NCBI GenBank assembly: GCA_036251875.1
Contig: CP133960.1
Location: 868,001 to 932,000 of the forward strand
Reading direction: 5' to 3'
Length of the DNA stretch: 64,000 nt
Source: Orbaceae bacterium lpD02
Lineage (GTDB): Bacteria > Pseudomonadota > Gammaproteobacteria > Enterobacterales > Orbaceae
Part shown: in pieces, positions 1-9,582 of the stretch
Position numbering within the stretch: the stretch's first letter is position 1
How the letters are laid out: every line of letters starts with the position of its first letter
Made by a program: the position numbers and the translations under genes
Notes under the pieces: model-generated
What the model was told of the DNA's origin: nothing
Database searches by the model: none
The model's input: only the letters and a program-made list of their open reading frames with translations

Positions 1-766
1 TATCGATTGCAATGCGATCCTTGGGCTCGAATGCTTTATCTTTGAAGTGAGTCACTTGCATGACAAGCTTATCTTTAGCATTAGTGTTTAAATCAGCATA
101 AAGATCCCAATATTCTTGCGGAATAAACGCATGGATTTCACGTTCACGTTCAACAACTAACGCAACCGCAACCGATTGAACTCGCCCTGCCGATAAGCCT
201 CTGGCCACTTTTTTCCACAACAGTGGCGATAACATAAAACCAACGACTCTATCCATAAAACGACGAGCTTGTTGTGCATTAACGCGATCAATATCAAGTA
301 AGCTGGGTTTTTTAAACGCATTTTGGATTGCAGCTTTAGTAATTTCATTAAATACCACTCGACGATATTTGTCATCTTCGCCACCTATCACTTCTTTTAG
401 ATGCCAAGCAATGGCTTCCCCTTCTCTATCCAAGTCGGTTGCGAGATAAATTGTGTCAGCATCTTTGGCTAGTTTTTTTAGTTCGGCGACAACCTTGCTT
501 TTGCCTGGCAAAATTTCATAATTAGCTTGCCAATCATGGTAAGGATCTACGCCCATACGATCAACAAGGACTTGTTCTGGTGAACGTTTTATCTTTTTAC
601 CCGTCGCTTTTTTAGTCTCTTCTGATGCGCTTGCCGACTTATTTCCGCTAACAGGCAGATCGCGGATATGACCAATACTCGATTTAACAATATACTCTTT
701 TCCAAGATATTTATTAATTGTCTTTGCTTTTGCTGGTGATTCCACAATTACTAGGGATTTTCCCAT
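1..766 (-). CDS. topA: DNA topoisomerase I, N-terminal part (runs off the left edge)
   Basis: Type IA topoisomerase that relaxes negatively supercoiled DNA in the nucleoid. Only the first 255 codons lie in the window. The ATG at 766 gives [17 protein letters not shown], the Toprim domain start. Glu9 and the DLDREGE motif with D111, D113 and E115 fall at the same residue numbers as in E. coli TopA, so metal and DNA-cleavage chemistry should be intact. The catalytic tyrosine (about residue 319 in E. coli) and the C-terminal zinc ribbons are outside the window. matP follows downstream of the start region in the same orientation, with 37 bases between the matP stop and this start. Identification is firm. 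Confidence 0.97.
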   Translation of the reverse strand, partial: MGKSLVIVESPAKAKTINKYLGKEYIVKSSIGHIRDLPVSGNKSASASEETKKATGKKIKRSPEQVLVDRMGVDPYHDWQANYEILPGKSKVVAELKKLAKDADTIYLATDLDREGEAIAWHLKEVIGGEDDKYRRVVFNEITKAAIQNAFKKPSLLDIDRVNAQQARRFMDRVVGFMLSPLLWKKVARGLSAGRVQSVAVALVVEREREIHAFIPQEYWDLYADLNTNAKDKLVMQVTHFKDKAFEPKDRIAID

Positions 767-803
767 AATTCTTACCTATATTTTCAATATAATATTAATC
801 TTA

Positions 804-1262
804 CTACTCTTTAGAATCAAAAAGTAAAGACATTAAGTCATCCTTAATTGTTGAAACTTTATCAGCATAGAGTTCTTTTTGTTCAGCATCATCAATTAAT
901 TGAATGATAATTTCTGATAAAGTCACATTACGTCGTTTAGCTAGATTAGCTAAACGTTGCCAAACTAAAAACTCAAGATCGATGGATTTCTTACGAGTAT
1001 TTTGATGCTCTGCATTAAAATGGCGTTTTCGTCTTGCTCGAATGGTTTGCTTCATTCGGTTATTCAATTCAGGATTCAAGTGCTCTGTTATCCAATCAGC
1101 CACTTTAGTCGGATTATGTTCCAAAGACAATAATTGCTGTATAGCATTTTGTGCTTCACTTCTTTCAATGTATCGTGTGATATGTTCACCTTCTTGATAT
1201 TTTTTAATTAAATATTTCCATTTCCAACCATATTCTAAATTTTCTAATTGTTGATATTTCAT
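804..1262 (-). CDS. matP: Macrodomain Ter protein MatP
   Basis: DNA-binding protein that organises the terminus macrodomain by binding matS sites and bridging DNA to the division machinery. The 152-residue protein starts [18 protein letters not shown] and carries the family hallmark [18 protein letters not shown] near residues 70-87, then [19 protein letters not shown], the ribbon-helix-helix core. I chose the ATG at 1262 because it matches the family N-terminus; an in-frame start at 1307 would add 15 unconserved residues. It is transcribed toward topA. I looked for GTGAC-type matS palindromes nearby and saw none. Confidence 0.96.
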   Translation of the reverse strand: MKYQQLENLEYGWKWKYLIKKYQEGEHITRYIERSEAQNAIQQLLSLEHNPTKVADWITEHLNPELNNRMKQTIRARRKRHFNAEHQNTRKKSIDLEFLVWQRLANLAKRRNVTLSEIIIQLIDDAEQKELYADKVSTIKDDLMSLLFDSKE

Positions 1263-1443
1263 ACTATTTTCTTCGTGACGCTGTAACTTAGCCGATATAT
1301 TTAACACTGTTTTTTATTAAACTCAAGCTATTAATTGTTTAAGTTCAAAAAACAGCAAAATTTTACTTGTCACATACAATAAATCTGCTATCTTCTCTTG
1401 TCCATTTTTTTCTTCAATAAAATTGTTAAAAGGAATGTTATCA

Positions 1444-3174
1444 ATGGTAACGGATCATTCTTATGCCGAGTCAGTTTATATCAATGGTTATATCTATACT
1501 GCGGACAGTGAAAATACTGTTTATGAGGCTATCGCAATTGCTAATGGCTATATTATAGCCACCGGATCCACAGCACAAATAAAATCATTGATTAATCAAG
1601 ATACGAACATTATCGATCTACAACAAAAAACGATGCTTCCGGGAATTATTGATGCACATTTGCATCCATTTTGGGGGGGAATGCAACTATCAGGATGCCA
1701 CCTTAACTATGCAAGTTTAACCGTTGAGCAAACATTAATTAAAATTCAACACTATTTAGATCGTGATCCTTGCAATAGTAAAGACGATTGGTTACAAGTA
1801 CGTGGCTGGCTACGTCAAGAAGTACTACCTTTGGGTACCGATATTACCCGTGCCGATTTAGATCGTTTAGACACCATAAGACCCGTGATTTTATTTTCCA
1901 ATGATTGCCATACATTAGTCGCTAATACTCGTGCACTAGAAAAATTTGCTTTAGATAGAAATGCACCTGAGCCTAAAGATGGAAAAATAGGCAGAACTGC
2001 CGATGGTGAGTTAAATGGCATTTTAGAAGATGCGCCGGCAATGCGCGCATTTGACAGCATCCCTGCTTTGAATGATAAACAAGCGATTGAGATTGCAAAA
2101 TTAGTTCAGTATGAATTAAATAAACAAGGCGTTACCAGTGCAATGGATGCCAGAGCTGCGAATTTGCAATTTAATGCGTTTAAATCACTTGCTAATCAAG
2201 ATAATTTGACTGTCCGCTTATTTGGCGCTGTTGAAATTACACCTGACGACGTAGCAACATCCACCGAAATCACCAAAGCAATTAGTAATGTTAAGCAATT
2301 TTCCGATAATTATAGTGAGGCAAATCTACAACCCAAACCGGGCTTAAAAATCTCATTAGTTAAATTTTTTATTGATGGCGTCTTACAAGCTCCATTAATG
2401 ACCGCTTCACTATTGAAACCTTACTACATTAATTCTGGCTCATTTGCACACCCTAATTTTATCGAATCAGACCGGTTAGGCGATCTCTATTATGATAACG
2501 CTATTTTAGAAAAATTAATTATTGCAGTGAGCCAAGCCGGATTTCATCCACATATGCATACGGTCGCTGATGGCGCAATTGAAACGGTACTTAATCATAT
2601 TCAAACTATGCGGCAACAATACCCATGTTTAAATCATATTCGCCCTAGCCTCGCTCATAATGAACTCGCCGCGCCTCACCATTATAAGCAATTTGCTGAC
2701 CTAAATGTGATTGCAACGCTTTCATTCCAATGGGCCGGCCCAACGAATGAAATGATCGAACAATTTAAGCTCATGCTGGGTATTGAGCGCTTTAATGACT
2801 TAGAACCATGTGCAAAATTTATTGATGCTGGTGCTAAAGTTGCTTTTGGCAGCGATTGGCCAATTGATCCATTAAATGAGTGGTATAATTTTAAAGTAGC
2901 GATAACGCGTAAAGGCTATAGCACTGGCGATAAAAAGGCTAAACGGCTTGATACTGATCGCGACTTAACCATTACAGAAGTATTAAGAGCGGCAACCATT
3001 GATGCTGCATTTATGCTAAATCAGGAACAGTATATTGGCTCGATTGAAGTTGGTAAATTTGCTGATCTTATCATTGTTGATAAAAATCCATTTGAAATTT
3101 CAGCAGATGAAATTGAACATATTAAAATAATCAATACTATTGTTGGAGGAAAGTTAGTCTATAAAAATCAGTAA
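1444..3174 (+). CDS. Amidohydrolase family 3 (YtcJ-like) metal-dependent hydrolase
   Basis: Predicted cytosolic metal-dependent amidohydrolase of the YtcJ/amidohydrolase-3 group, 576 residues. Visible motifs are the metal-binding HLH in GIIDAHLHPFW (about residues 72-74), HMHTVADGAIE in the middle of the barrel, and FGSDWPIDP near residue 475 with the catalytic Asp. The C-terminal KFADLIIVDKNPF is the small beta-sandwich typical of the superfamily. The substrate cannot be read from sequence. The start at 1444 is preferred because AAGGA sits nine bases upstream; ATG 1435 and TTG 1423 are in frame but abut or precede that site. An APC permease follows 141 bases downstream on the same strand, so the pair probably imports and hydrolyses an amide- or amine-type compound. 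Contains a run of seven G near 1673. Confidence 0.85.
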   Translation: MVTDHSYAESVYINGYIYTADSENTVYEAIAIANGYIIATGSTAQIKSLINQDTNIIDLQQKTMLPGIIDAHLHPFWGGMQLSGCHLNYASLTVEQTLIKIQHYLDRDPCNSKDDWLQVRGWLRQEVLPLGTDITRADLDRLDTIRPVILFSNDCHTLVANTRALEKFALDRNAPEPKDGKIGRTADGELNGILEDAPAMRAFDSIPALNDKQAIEIAKLVQYELNKQGVTSAMDARAANLQFNAFKSLANQDNLTVRLFGAVEITPDDVATSTEITKAISNVKQFSDNYSEANLQPKPGLKISLVKFFIDGVLQAPLMTASLLKPYYINSGSFAHPNFIESDRLGDLYYDNAILEKLIIAVSQAGFHPHMHTVADGAIETVLNHIQTMRQQYPCLNHIRPSLAHNELAAPHHYKQFADLNVIATLSFQWAGPTNEMIEQFKLMLGIERFNDLEPCAKFIDAGAKVAFGSDWPIDPLNEWYNFKVAITRKGYSTGDKKAKRLDTDRDLTITEVLRAATIDAAFMLNQEQYIGSIEVGKFADLIIVDKNPFEISADEIEHIKIINTIVGGKLVYKNQ

Positions 3175-3315
3175 TAGATAATAACCCAAGGAGATATTTT
3201 ATATACCATCACGGGTTAGAAGAGTTAATGCATATTGATTAACTCAGAACTTGAAGGCATAAAACTATATTAGTAGTTTTTTATTGTTAATCTGGACACA
3301 GGAGTAAAAAAATTA

Positions 3316-4671
3316 ATGTCCGCAATAAAAATGAAACGAGTTTTAACCACTCCAGCATTAATTGCGTTTGGTTTAGCTTATATGGTTCCATTAGGGATAT
3401 TTACAACTTATGGACAAGTCACTGTCATCAGTAATGGGCATTTACCTATTGCTTATATCATTACATTAGTGATGATATTTTTTACCGCGTTAAGCTATTG
3501 CCGTATGGCGAACCGGCTACCACTGGCAGGCTCAGCTTATTCTTATGTTTTACATACTTTTGGTGGGAAAATAGGTTTTTTAATCGGCTGGGCACAAATT
3601 CTCGATTACCTATTTTTACCTATTTTAAACTATATTGTATTAGGACTTTATTTGCATGAAGCATTCCCCGCTATACCTGCGAGTGTATTTGTTTTAGCTT
3701 CACTAATTAGTGTTAGTACCCTTAATTATTTAGGTATCAGACTAATTAATTCCGTTAATTTTACCCTAATTTCTATTCAATTGATTTTCATTGTTCTTTT
3801 TGTTGGACTGGCATTCGCTGGCGGAACGCATAGCGCCGATACCTTATTAAGACCATTGCAATTTGGCTATAATGAGGTAAATGGTTTATTTTCAGGTGCA
3901 GCCGTACTATGCTTGGCTTTTTTAGGTTTTGATGCAATCGCAACACTTGCCGAAGAATCGACTAATGCTAAAAAAACGTTGCCTAAAGCGATATTATGGA
4001 CCGTTGCGATTGCCGGCATTATTTTCCTGCTCGTGTCATATAGTGCTCATCTTGCTTATCCCCAATGGCAGGACTTTATTGGTAACGAGAATATTGCAAG
4101 CTTAGATGTTGTTTTTCGAGTCGGTGAAATTAGTCATTTTGGCGGACAATTTATGTATAATTTTTTCCTGGCAGCGTATTTGACTGGAGTATTTGCTTCG
4201 GCAATGACAGCTCAAACTAGCGTTTCTCGTATTTTTTACGCCATGGGCCGTGAGGGAGTCCTTCCTAGACGAATTTTCTATAAAATTCATCGACGCTTTC
4301 GTACCCCACACTTGTCAATTCTATTTGTTGCTATTTTTTCACTATTGTCTTTGATTTTACCTCTCGATTTAGTCGTCTCGATGATAAGCTTTGGCGCTTT
4401 AGTTGCATTCACTTTTGTCAATTTGTGTGTAATTAAACACTATTTGAGCTCTGAGAAATTGTCTATTAAGGTTTTAATAAAATATGGTTTATTACCGGGT
4501 ATCGGTGTCTTGCTATCATTTTGGTTATGGACAAGTTTAGAAAAAATGGCTATGACAATTGGTATTATCTGGCTCGCGTTGGGTATTATTTACTTGTTAA
4601 CGATTACACGTATGTTTACAAAAGCGATACCATCATTGAGTGATGATGAGGTAAAAGCGCTGATTACTTAG
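3316..4671 (+). CDS. APC-superfamily amino acid/amine permease
   Basis: Inner-membrane secondary transporter of the amino acid-polyamine-organocation superfamily, 451 residues with about 12 hydrophobic segments. The N-terminal KRVLTTPALIAFGLAYMVPLG and the TM1 GxG-like break, plus LAFLGFDAIATLAEEST in the TM6 region followed by KTLPKAILW, are characteristic of the family. The substrate is not deducible. AGGAGT lies about ten bases upstream of the ATG at 3316. The gene follows the amidohydrolase in the same direction and converges on the potFGHI operon. No clear rho-independent terminator for this strand is seen downstream; the hairpin at 4844-4870 carries its T-run on the other strand. Confidence 0.85.
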   Translation: MSAIKMKRVLTTPALIAFGLAYMVPLGIFTTYGQVTVISNGHLPIAYIITLVMIFFTALSYCRMANRLPLAGSAYSYVLHTFGGKIGFLIGWAQILDYLFLPILNYIVLGLYLHEAFPAIPASVFVLASLISVSTLNYLGIRLINSVNFTLISIQLIFIVLFVGLAFAGGTHSADTLLRPLQFGYNEVNGLFSGAAVLCLAFLGFDAIATLAEESTNAKKTLPKAILWTVAIAGIIFLLVSYSAHLAYPQWQDFIGNENIASLDVVFRVGEISHFGGQFMYNFFLAAYLTGVFASAMTAQTSVSRIFYAMGREGVLPRRIFYKIHRRFRTPHLSILFVAIFSLLSLILPLDLVVSMISFGALVAFTFVNLCVIKHYLSSEKLSIKVLIKYGLLPGIGVLLSFWLWTSLEKMAMTIGIIWLALGIIYLLTITRMFTKAIPSLSDDEVKALIT

Positions 4672-4835
4672 TAATCATTGTATTTCATTATTAGATAAAC
4701 TGCATATAAGCTATCATTGAATCCAAGAACTAAGTAGCAGATGCTGATGATAGCGCAATTTTAAAAAGATACGCGTCGATAATTTGCTGTTATAAGCTTG
4801 AGCTAATATTTTAGCAAAATTTGAGTTTACTATAT

Positions 4836-4871
4836 AAAAAATAGGGAGATAGCTTTTAAGCTTATCTCCCA
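4836..4871 (-). terminator. Terminator of the potFGHI operon
   Basis: The arms GGGAGATA and TATCTCCC at 4844-4870 form a hairpin through AAGCTT-rich inner bases. On the minus strand the hairpin is followed by a run of T (A at 4836-4841 on the plus strand). It sits 40 bases past the potI stop. Confidence 0.75.
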
Positions 4872-4909
4872 AATTTATACCAAAGCAGGATCAATGTATG
4901 AGGTACCCA

Positions 4910-5911
4910 CTAATGGTTAGCCATTCGCATCTCTCGTAATTTACGCTCTTCTGCTCGCCTCATTAATAACCAAGCAATAAATCCGATAATAGCAACGATG
5001 AGAATAATAATTGATGCTAGCGCGTTCATATCTGGATTAATATATTTAATATATCCCCATACCACTATTGGAAGGGTTTGGATGTCGCCCCTGACAAAGT
5101 TTGAAATAACATAATCATCCAGTGATAAAGTAAAGGCCAGTAGCCAACCCGATACCAATGAAGGCAGAATCATCGGTAAGGTTATGATAAAAAAGACCTT
5201 TAAGGGGGCTGCACCTAAATCTTGTGCGGCTTCTTCAATCGATTGATCCAACTCCCGTAATCGGCCGCTCACGACAACAATGACATAAGCAGTACAAAAA
5301 GTTATGTGCGCAATACAGATGGTTAAGATCCCAGTATTAGGCCAACCAAAGATACTACGAATGCTTGCAAATAAGAGCAGTAAGGCTAAACCCGTAATAA
5401 CATCAGGCATGACCAAGGGAGCACTGGCTATAAATGAGAATACTTTAGAGCCTTTAAATCGTTTAAATCTAACCAATACGAACGAAGCTAAAGTACCGAG
5501 TATCACCGCCCCTGTTGCGGATACAACGCCAATTAACAGGCTATAGCTGACGGCAGTTAATAATTCTTTGTTATGAATCAAGCTACCATACCATTTTATA
5601 GAAAATCCACCCCATACTCCAACTGATGAAGACGCATTAAACGAATAAACAATTAAGACGACCATTGGTATATATAAAAATGAAAAAACAATTAATAAAA
5701 TAATTTGTGTAGCAGTCTTTCTTAAAATCGCATCAATAATTAGCGTTATAAATAAACCAATCAAAATAGCCACTATATAATTACGTAAATCAAAAAAGCT
5801 AAAAGATTGCTGAATAAGAATATTCACTATTCCTTGTATGCAAACCAAACAAAAAAATAAGCCAACAAATAATAAGGCAAAGCGGGAAAGTGAGTTTAAT
5901 CGCATTAACAT
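4910..5911 (-). CDS. potI: Putrescine ABC transporter permease PotI with extra N-terminal membrane hairpin
   Basis: Second membrane subunit of the PotFGHI putrescine importer, 333 residues. The region from about residue 70 aligns by eye with E. coli PotI: FLYIPMVVLIVYSFNAS, APLVMPDVITGLALLLLF, the EAA loop LRELDQSIEEAAQDLGAAPL and LAFTLSLDDYVI. E. coli PotI is 281 residues. This protein carries about 55 extra N-terminal residues with two hydrophobic stretches (around 11-32 and 46-62). The start ATG at 5911 overlaps the potH stop as TAATG, which supports translational coupling and the long start. It is the last gene of the operon. Confidence 0.92.
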   Translation of the reverse strand: MLMRLNSLSRFALLFVGLFFCLVCIQGIVNILIQQSFSFFDLRNYIVAILIGLFITLIIDAILRKTATQIILLIVFSFLYIPMVVLIVYSFNASSSVGVWGGFSIKWYGSLIHNKELLTAVSYSLLIGVVSATGAVILGTLASFVLVRFKRFKGSKVFSFIASAPLVMPDVITGLALLLLFASIRSIFGWPNTGILTICIAHITFCTAYVIVVVSGRLRELDQSIEEAAQDLGAAPLKVFFIITLPMILPSLVSGWLLAFTLSLDDYVISNFVRGDIQTLPIVVWGYIKYINPDMNALASIIILIVAIIGFIAWLLMRRAEERKLREMRMANH

Positions 5912-6909
5912 TATTTATTATCTCCTGCTTTATTCTGTAACTTATTAAAATATAAAATAGGCATAATAAGAATAATTAACATTACCACTGCAAGTGCTGA
6001 TGCCATCGGCCAATTAGCTCTTGAATTAAATACATCCATCAAGCGTTTACCAATCATTAGACTGTTAGAACCACCTAATAGCTCAGGAATAACATATTCC
6101 CCCAAGGATGGGATAAACACTAACATTCCTCCTGCAATAACGCCACTTTTTGTCAATGGTAATATCACTTTAAAAAAAGTCTTGAGCGGTTTGCAGCCCA
6201 AATCGAGTGAGGCTTCAACCAATGTATTATCGATTTTACTAATTGATGCATAAATAGGTAAAATAGCGAATGGTAAATAGCAATAAACAATACCAATATA
6301 GACTGCAATTTCCGTATTCAAAATCGTTAATGGCGAGTCAATCACACCTAACCAGATTAATGACTGATTGAGCAGGCCAGTATTATTATTAAGAATCGAT
6401 TGCCATGCGTATATTCTAATAAGAAAAGCCGTCCATGAAGGCAACACAATAAGCAATAACAATAAATTACGGGTTGCATTTTGGCAGCGACTAACCGCCC
6501 AAGCAAAAGGATAGGCAACAAGCAAACAGATAATTGTTGCTATCATCGCTATTTTTAATGACTCAATGTACGATAGCCAGTACAAATTAGAATTAATGAC
6601 ATCCCATAGGCTGGTTACTGAATCACTAAATTCTGAAAAACTAATTAGCTTATTATAGTTGCCTAAATGAAAATTTAACGTGAAAATTAGTTTGTCGCTA
6701 TCAAAATTAATAATATTAGTAAACTCACCTAAACGACGACCAAACCGTTCAACAAAGCTATATTTTAAGATGACTAAAAACGGCAATAGGAAAAATACCA
6801 GCATCCATGCATATGGAATACCAATGACATAATTTTTACCTGTTGAAAATGCCTGCTTGAGGGCTTTAATTCTCATTAAAAATGCTCTTTTTTTTACATT
6901 GATTGACAC
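5911..6909 (-). CDS. potH: Putrescine ABC transporter permease PotH
   Basis: First membrane subunit of the putrescine importer, 332 residues, about six transmembrane segments. Recognisable blocks are IPYAWMLVFFLLPFLVILKYS, LPSWTAFLIRIYAWQSIL, the permease EAA motif VEASLDLGCKPLKTFFKVILP, and GEYVIPELLGG, all close to E. coli PotH. The start is GTG at 6909 with AGGG eight bases upstream; the potG stop is 16 bases before it. Compared with E. coli (317 residues) there is a short extension in the first periplasmic loop. It works with PotI and the PotG ATPase. Confidence 0.93.
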   Translation of the reverse strand: MSINVKKRAFLMRIKALKQAFSTGKNYVIGIPYAWMLVFFLLPFLVILKYSFVERFGRRLGEFTNIINFDSDKLIFTLNFHLGNYNKLISFSEFSDSVTSLWDVINSNLYWLSYIESLKIAMIATIICLLVAYPFAWAVSRCQNATRNLLLLLIVLPSWTAFLIRIYAWQSILNNNTGLLNQSLIWLGVIDSPLTILNTEIAVYIGIVYCYLPFAILPIYASISKIDNTLVEASLDLGCKPLKTFFKVILPLTKSGVIAGGMLVFIPSLGEYVIPELLGGSNSLMIGKRLMDVFNSRANWPMASALAVVMLIILIMPILYFNKLQNKAGDNK

Positions 6910-6925
6910 AAACGTACCCTCATTA

Positions 6926-8068
6926 TCAAACGGCTAAAACGGAGCAACTATCAACATCCCACTCGAGAAATATTCTATCTCCATAGGTAGGCATATTTTT
7001 TCGATAACGATCTTCATTTTGTAGTTGTGCAGTTATAATCTGCCCTGTCTCTAATTGGACATAATAGATAGATAAGTCACCTAAATAAGCAATATCATCG
7101 ACAACACCTTCGGCACAGTTCACTTTATCATCAGGTAATACTGTGACCACTCGTATTTTTTCTGGACGCAATGCAATTTTAACAGGCACGCCTTCTACAG
7201 CAGGAGAATCATAGTCAACCTTCATTGGATACTTTAATGATGGGCAGAGTAGAATTAAGCTATTTTCTAAAGTATCGTGCAACATTCCATCAATAATATT
7301 CACTGAGCCTATAAACTTAGCACTGTACTCTGAGTTAGGGTGCTCATATAACTCTTCTGGCTCACCTATCTGCACAAATTGTCCTTTGTTCATAATAGCA
7401 ATTCGACCAGCCATAGTCATCGCTTCTTCTTGGTCATGAGTAACCATGACACAAGTTGCCCCAACTCGCTCTAAAATATCGACAACTTCCAATTGCATGC
7501 GTTCGCGAAGCTGTTTGTCTAATGCTCCCATAGGTTCGTCAAGTAATAATAGTTTAGGTCGCTTTGCCAAGCTCCGAGCTAAAGCTACACGCTGGCGTTG
7601 TCCGCCAGAAAGTTGGTGAGGCTTGCGCTTGGTAAACTGCTCCATGTGAACAAGTGATAACATCTCATCAACTCGATTTTTAATCTCATGACGACTTAAT
7701 CTGTCTTGCTTTAAACCAAATGCAATATTCTCTTCAACCGTCATGTGAGGAAACAAAGCATAAGACTGGAACATCATATTAATAGGTCTTTGGTAAGGCG
7801 GTACTTTGGAAAGATCTTTACCTTCTAAAATGATATGACCTGATGTAGGAAGTTCAAATCCAGCAAGCATCCTAAGCAACGTCGATTTACCACTACCTGA
7901 AGCGCCAAGCAGCGCAAATATTTCACCGTCATAAATAGTTAAATTCAAATCATCAACAGCATAATAATCTTCATTAAAAATTTTAGTTAAATTTTTAATT
8001 TCCAGTAATGGTGTCTTTAATTTCTTTTTTGCAACATTAGGATTGCTTGTTTGCTTTGCAATATTCAT
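6926..8068 (-). CDS. potG: Putrescine ABC transporter ATPase PotG
   Basis: Cytosolic ATPase of the putrescine importer, 380 residues. The nucleotide-binding domain shows Walker A GASGSGKST (about residues 55-63), Q-loop MMFQSYALFPHMT, signature LSGGQRQRVALARSL, Walker B LLLLDEP and the switch His in VMVTHDQEEA. The C-terminal TOBE-like domain contains VKIALRPEKIRV. The overall pattern, including PLLEIKNLTK at the N-terminus and VDSCSVLAV at the C-terminus, matches PotG rather than PotA. It lies 81 bases after potF, a gap that contains a hairpin. Confidence 0.94.
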   Translation of the reverse strand: MNIAKQTSNPNVAKKKLKTPLLEIKNLTKIFNEDYYAVDDLNLTIYDGEIFALLGASGSGKSTLLRMLAGFELPTSGHIILEGKDLSKVPPYQRPINMMFQSYALFPHMTVEENIAFGLKQDRLSRHEIKNRVDEMLSLVHMEQFTKRKPHQLSGGQRQRVALARSLAKRPKLLLLDEPMGALDKQLRERMQLEVVDILERVGATCVMVTHDQEEAMTMAGRIAIMNKGQFVQIGEPEELYEHPNSEYSAKFIGSVNIIDGMLHDTLENSLILLCPSLKYPMKVDYDSPAVEGVPVKIALRPEKIRVVTVLPDDKVNCAEGVVDDIAYLGDLSIYYVQLETGQIITAQLQNEDRYRKNMPTYGDRIFLEWDVDSCSVLAV

Positions 8069-8096
8069 TCTTGTATTTCCATTTAATCACAACTAA

Positions 8097-8136
8097 AAAA
8101 ATAGACGAAAGATAACCATCCTCCGCCTCTATTTTT
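8097..8136 (-). terminator. Intercistronic hairpin between potF and potG
   Basis: The nine-base arms AAAAATAGA (8097-8105) and TCTATTTTT (8128-8136) are exact complements with a 22-base loop. The position between binding-protein and ATPase genes is where partial terminators or RNA-stabilising hairpins often lower distal expression. With an AT stem and long loop, strength is uncertain. Confidence 0.35.
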
Positions 8137-8149
8137 ATCACTAAATATA

Positions 8150-9271
8150 CTATTTTGCTGAAATAAATCTAGCCCAAGTGTCCGTTATTTTATCTTCAAT
8201 TTCAAGAGGTTTTAACGATAGTGAAAATAATTTATCCATCATCTCTTTCTCTGGATAAATTGCTGGGTTATTTCTAATTTCAGGTTTAACAAATTGCGCT
8301 GTTGCGGCTTGATTTGCGCTAGCAAAGTTTACATCGTTAGTTACTTGAGCAGCAATATCAGGGCGCATAATAAAATTCAAAAATTCATGTGCTTCTGCAA
8401 CATTTTTAGAATCTTTTGGAATCGCAAAAGTATCAAAAAAGACTAAACCGCCTTCTTTGGGAATTTTATAATCAATATTGATCTTATTATTTGCGGTTTG
8501 AGCTCGATCTTTAGCCTGTAAAACATCGCCTGACCAACCTAAGACAACACAAATATTACCATTTGCTAAGTCATCGATATAACGAAACGAATGAAAATAG
8601 CGAATATCAGGACGAATTTTCACAAGTAAATTGTAGGCTGCATCATAATCAGCTAGGTTTTCGCTATTTGGATCTTTACCTAAATAGCGAAGAGCACTGG
8701 CTAAGATTTCAGTTGGTGCATCTAAAAACGCCACACCACAGTCTTTAAGTTTATCGGCATATTTAGGGTTAAATACTAATTCCCAACTATCGACTGGCGC
8801 ATCTTCGCCTAGCCGTTGCTTAACCATGTCAACATTATAGCCAATACCTGTTGTCATAAAAACATAAGGAATAGCATACGTGTTATCGGGGTCATGCATT
8901 TGCATGGCTTTCATTAAATTAGGATCAAGATTTTTTAAGTTAGGTAGTTTACTCTTATCTAATGGTAAATAAATATCCGATTCAATTTGTCTTGATAAAA
9001 AACTATCAGATGGGGATACCACATCAAAACCAGTATTACCAACAATAAGCTTTGTTTCCAAAGCTTCATTAGAGTCAAATACATCGTAATTAACTTTAAT
9101 GTCTGTGGTTTTTTGAAAATCAGAGAGTGTATTTTTGCCAATTTGGCCTGCCCAATTATACACGCCAAGAGTTCGTTGCTCTGCGCTAGCAAACTGGACA
9201 AGAAATAGAGAAGCTAAAGTAGCTATTGCTAAAGATTTGATTATTGATTTTTTATTACGTTGAGCAAACAT
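8150..9271 (-). CDS. potF: Putrescine-binding periplasmic protein PotF
   Basis: Periplasmic receptor that delivers putrescine to PotGHI, 373 residues. A Sec signal peptide (SIIKSLAIATLASLFLVQF, cleavage after ASA) precedes the mature start EQRTLGVYNWAGQIG. Blocks shared with E. coli PotF include VNYDVFDSNEALETKL, TGFDVVSPSDSFLSRQ, DVLQAKDRA and IPKEGGLVFFDTFAIP. The start ATG at 9271 has GGGAG eight bases upstream; in-frame GTG codons at 9277 and 9280 are less well placed. It is the first gene of the operon and is transcribed away from grxA. Confidence 0.94.
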   Translation of the reverse strand: MFAQRNKKSIIKSLAIATLASLFLVQFASAEQRTLGVYNWAGQIGKNTLSDFQKTTDIKVNYDVFDSNEALETKLIVGNTGFDVVSPSDSFLSRQIESDIYLPLDKSKLPNLKNLDPNLMKAMQMHDPDNTYAIPYVFMTTGIGYNVDMVKQRLGEDAPVDSWELVFNPKYADKLKDCGVAFLDAPTEILASALRYLGKDPNSENLADYDAAYNLLVKIRPDIRYFHSFRYIDDLANGNICVVLGWSGDVLQAKDRAQTANNKINIDYKIPKEGGLVFFDTFAIPKDSKNVAEAHEFLNFIMRPDIAAQVTNDVNFASANQAATAQFVKPEIRNNPAIYPEKEMMDKLFSLSLKPLEIEDKITDTWARFISAK

Positions 9272-9582
9272 GCGCACCACTCCCTATCGGGTAATAACAT
9301 GTTAAACACAATGTCTATTGCTATAAATAACTACCTAAATTAGGTGCAATAAACATCCAAATTTTACCTATACTAGGCGAAACCGAGGTAATGGGGTAGT
9401 GCTAAATTAGAACAGTTCTAAACACTACTTTTCTATTACGGTGGCATAACATACCTTATTTTGCGGATATGTCCAACCATAAATTTATGATAGTGATAAT
9501 CATACTATCAAACGATTGTTTTTTAAACAAAAAAAATCAAACCAGAGAATAAAAATAAAACACTTTAAATAACAAATATTTA
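9272..9582. other. potF upstream region with palindromes
   Basis: No gene is seen here. The stretch must carry the potF promoter. It holds the perfect palindrome TTAGAACAGTTCTAA at 9407-9421, TAACATGTTA at 9295-9304 and an inverted repeat TGATAGT...ACTATCA at 9488-9510 enclosing GATAATCAT. Any of these could be an operator; none can be assigned to a regulator with confidence. Confidence 0.5.
9407..9421. promoter_or_regulatory. Candidate operator palindrome upstream of potF
   Basis: TTAGAACAGTTCTAA is a perfect 7-1-7 palindrome about 136 bases upstream of the potF start. AGTG and CACT lie at its outer edges. Symmetry and position suggest a dimeric regulator site; the protein is unknown. Confidence 0.35.

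Noticed and set aside
3190-3230. Small gene after AAGGAGAT between amidohydrolase and permease
   Set aside because: The Shine-Dalgarno-like sequence is not followed by a usable start codon and the frame is only a few codons long.
9488-9510. Fur box upstream of potF
   Set aside because: GATAGT/GATAAT/ACTATC spacing is two bases off the consensus and the site is over 200 bases from the start codon.
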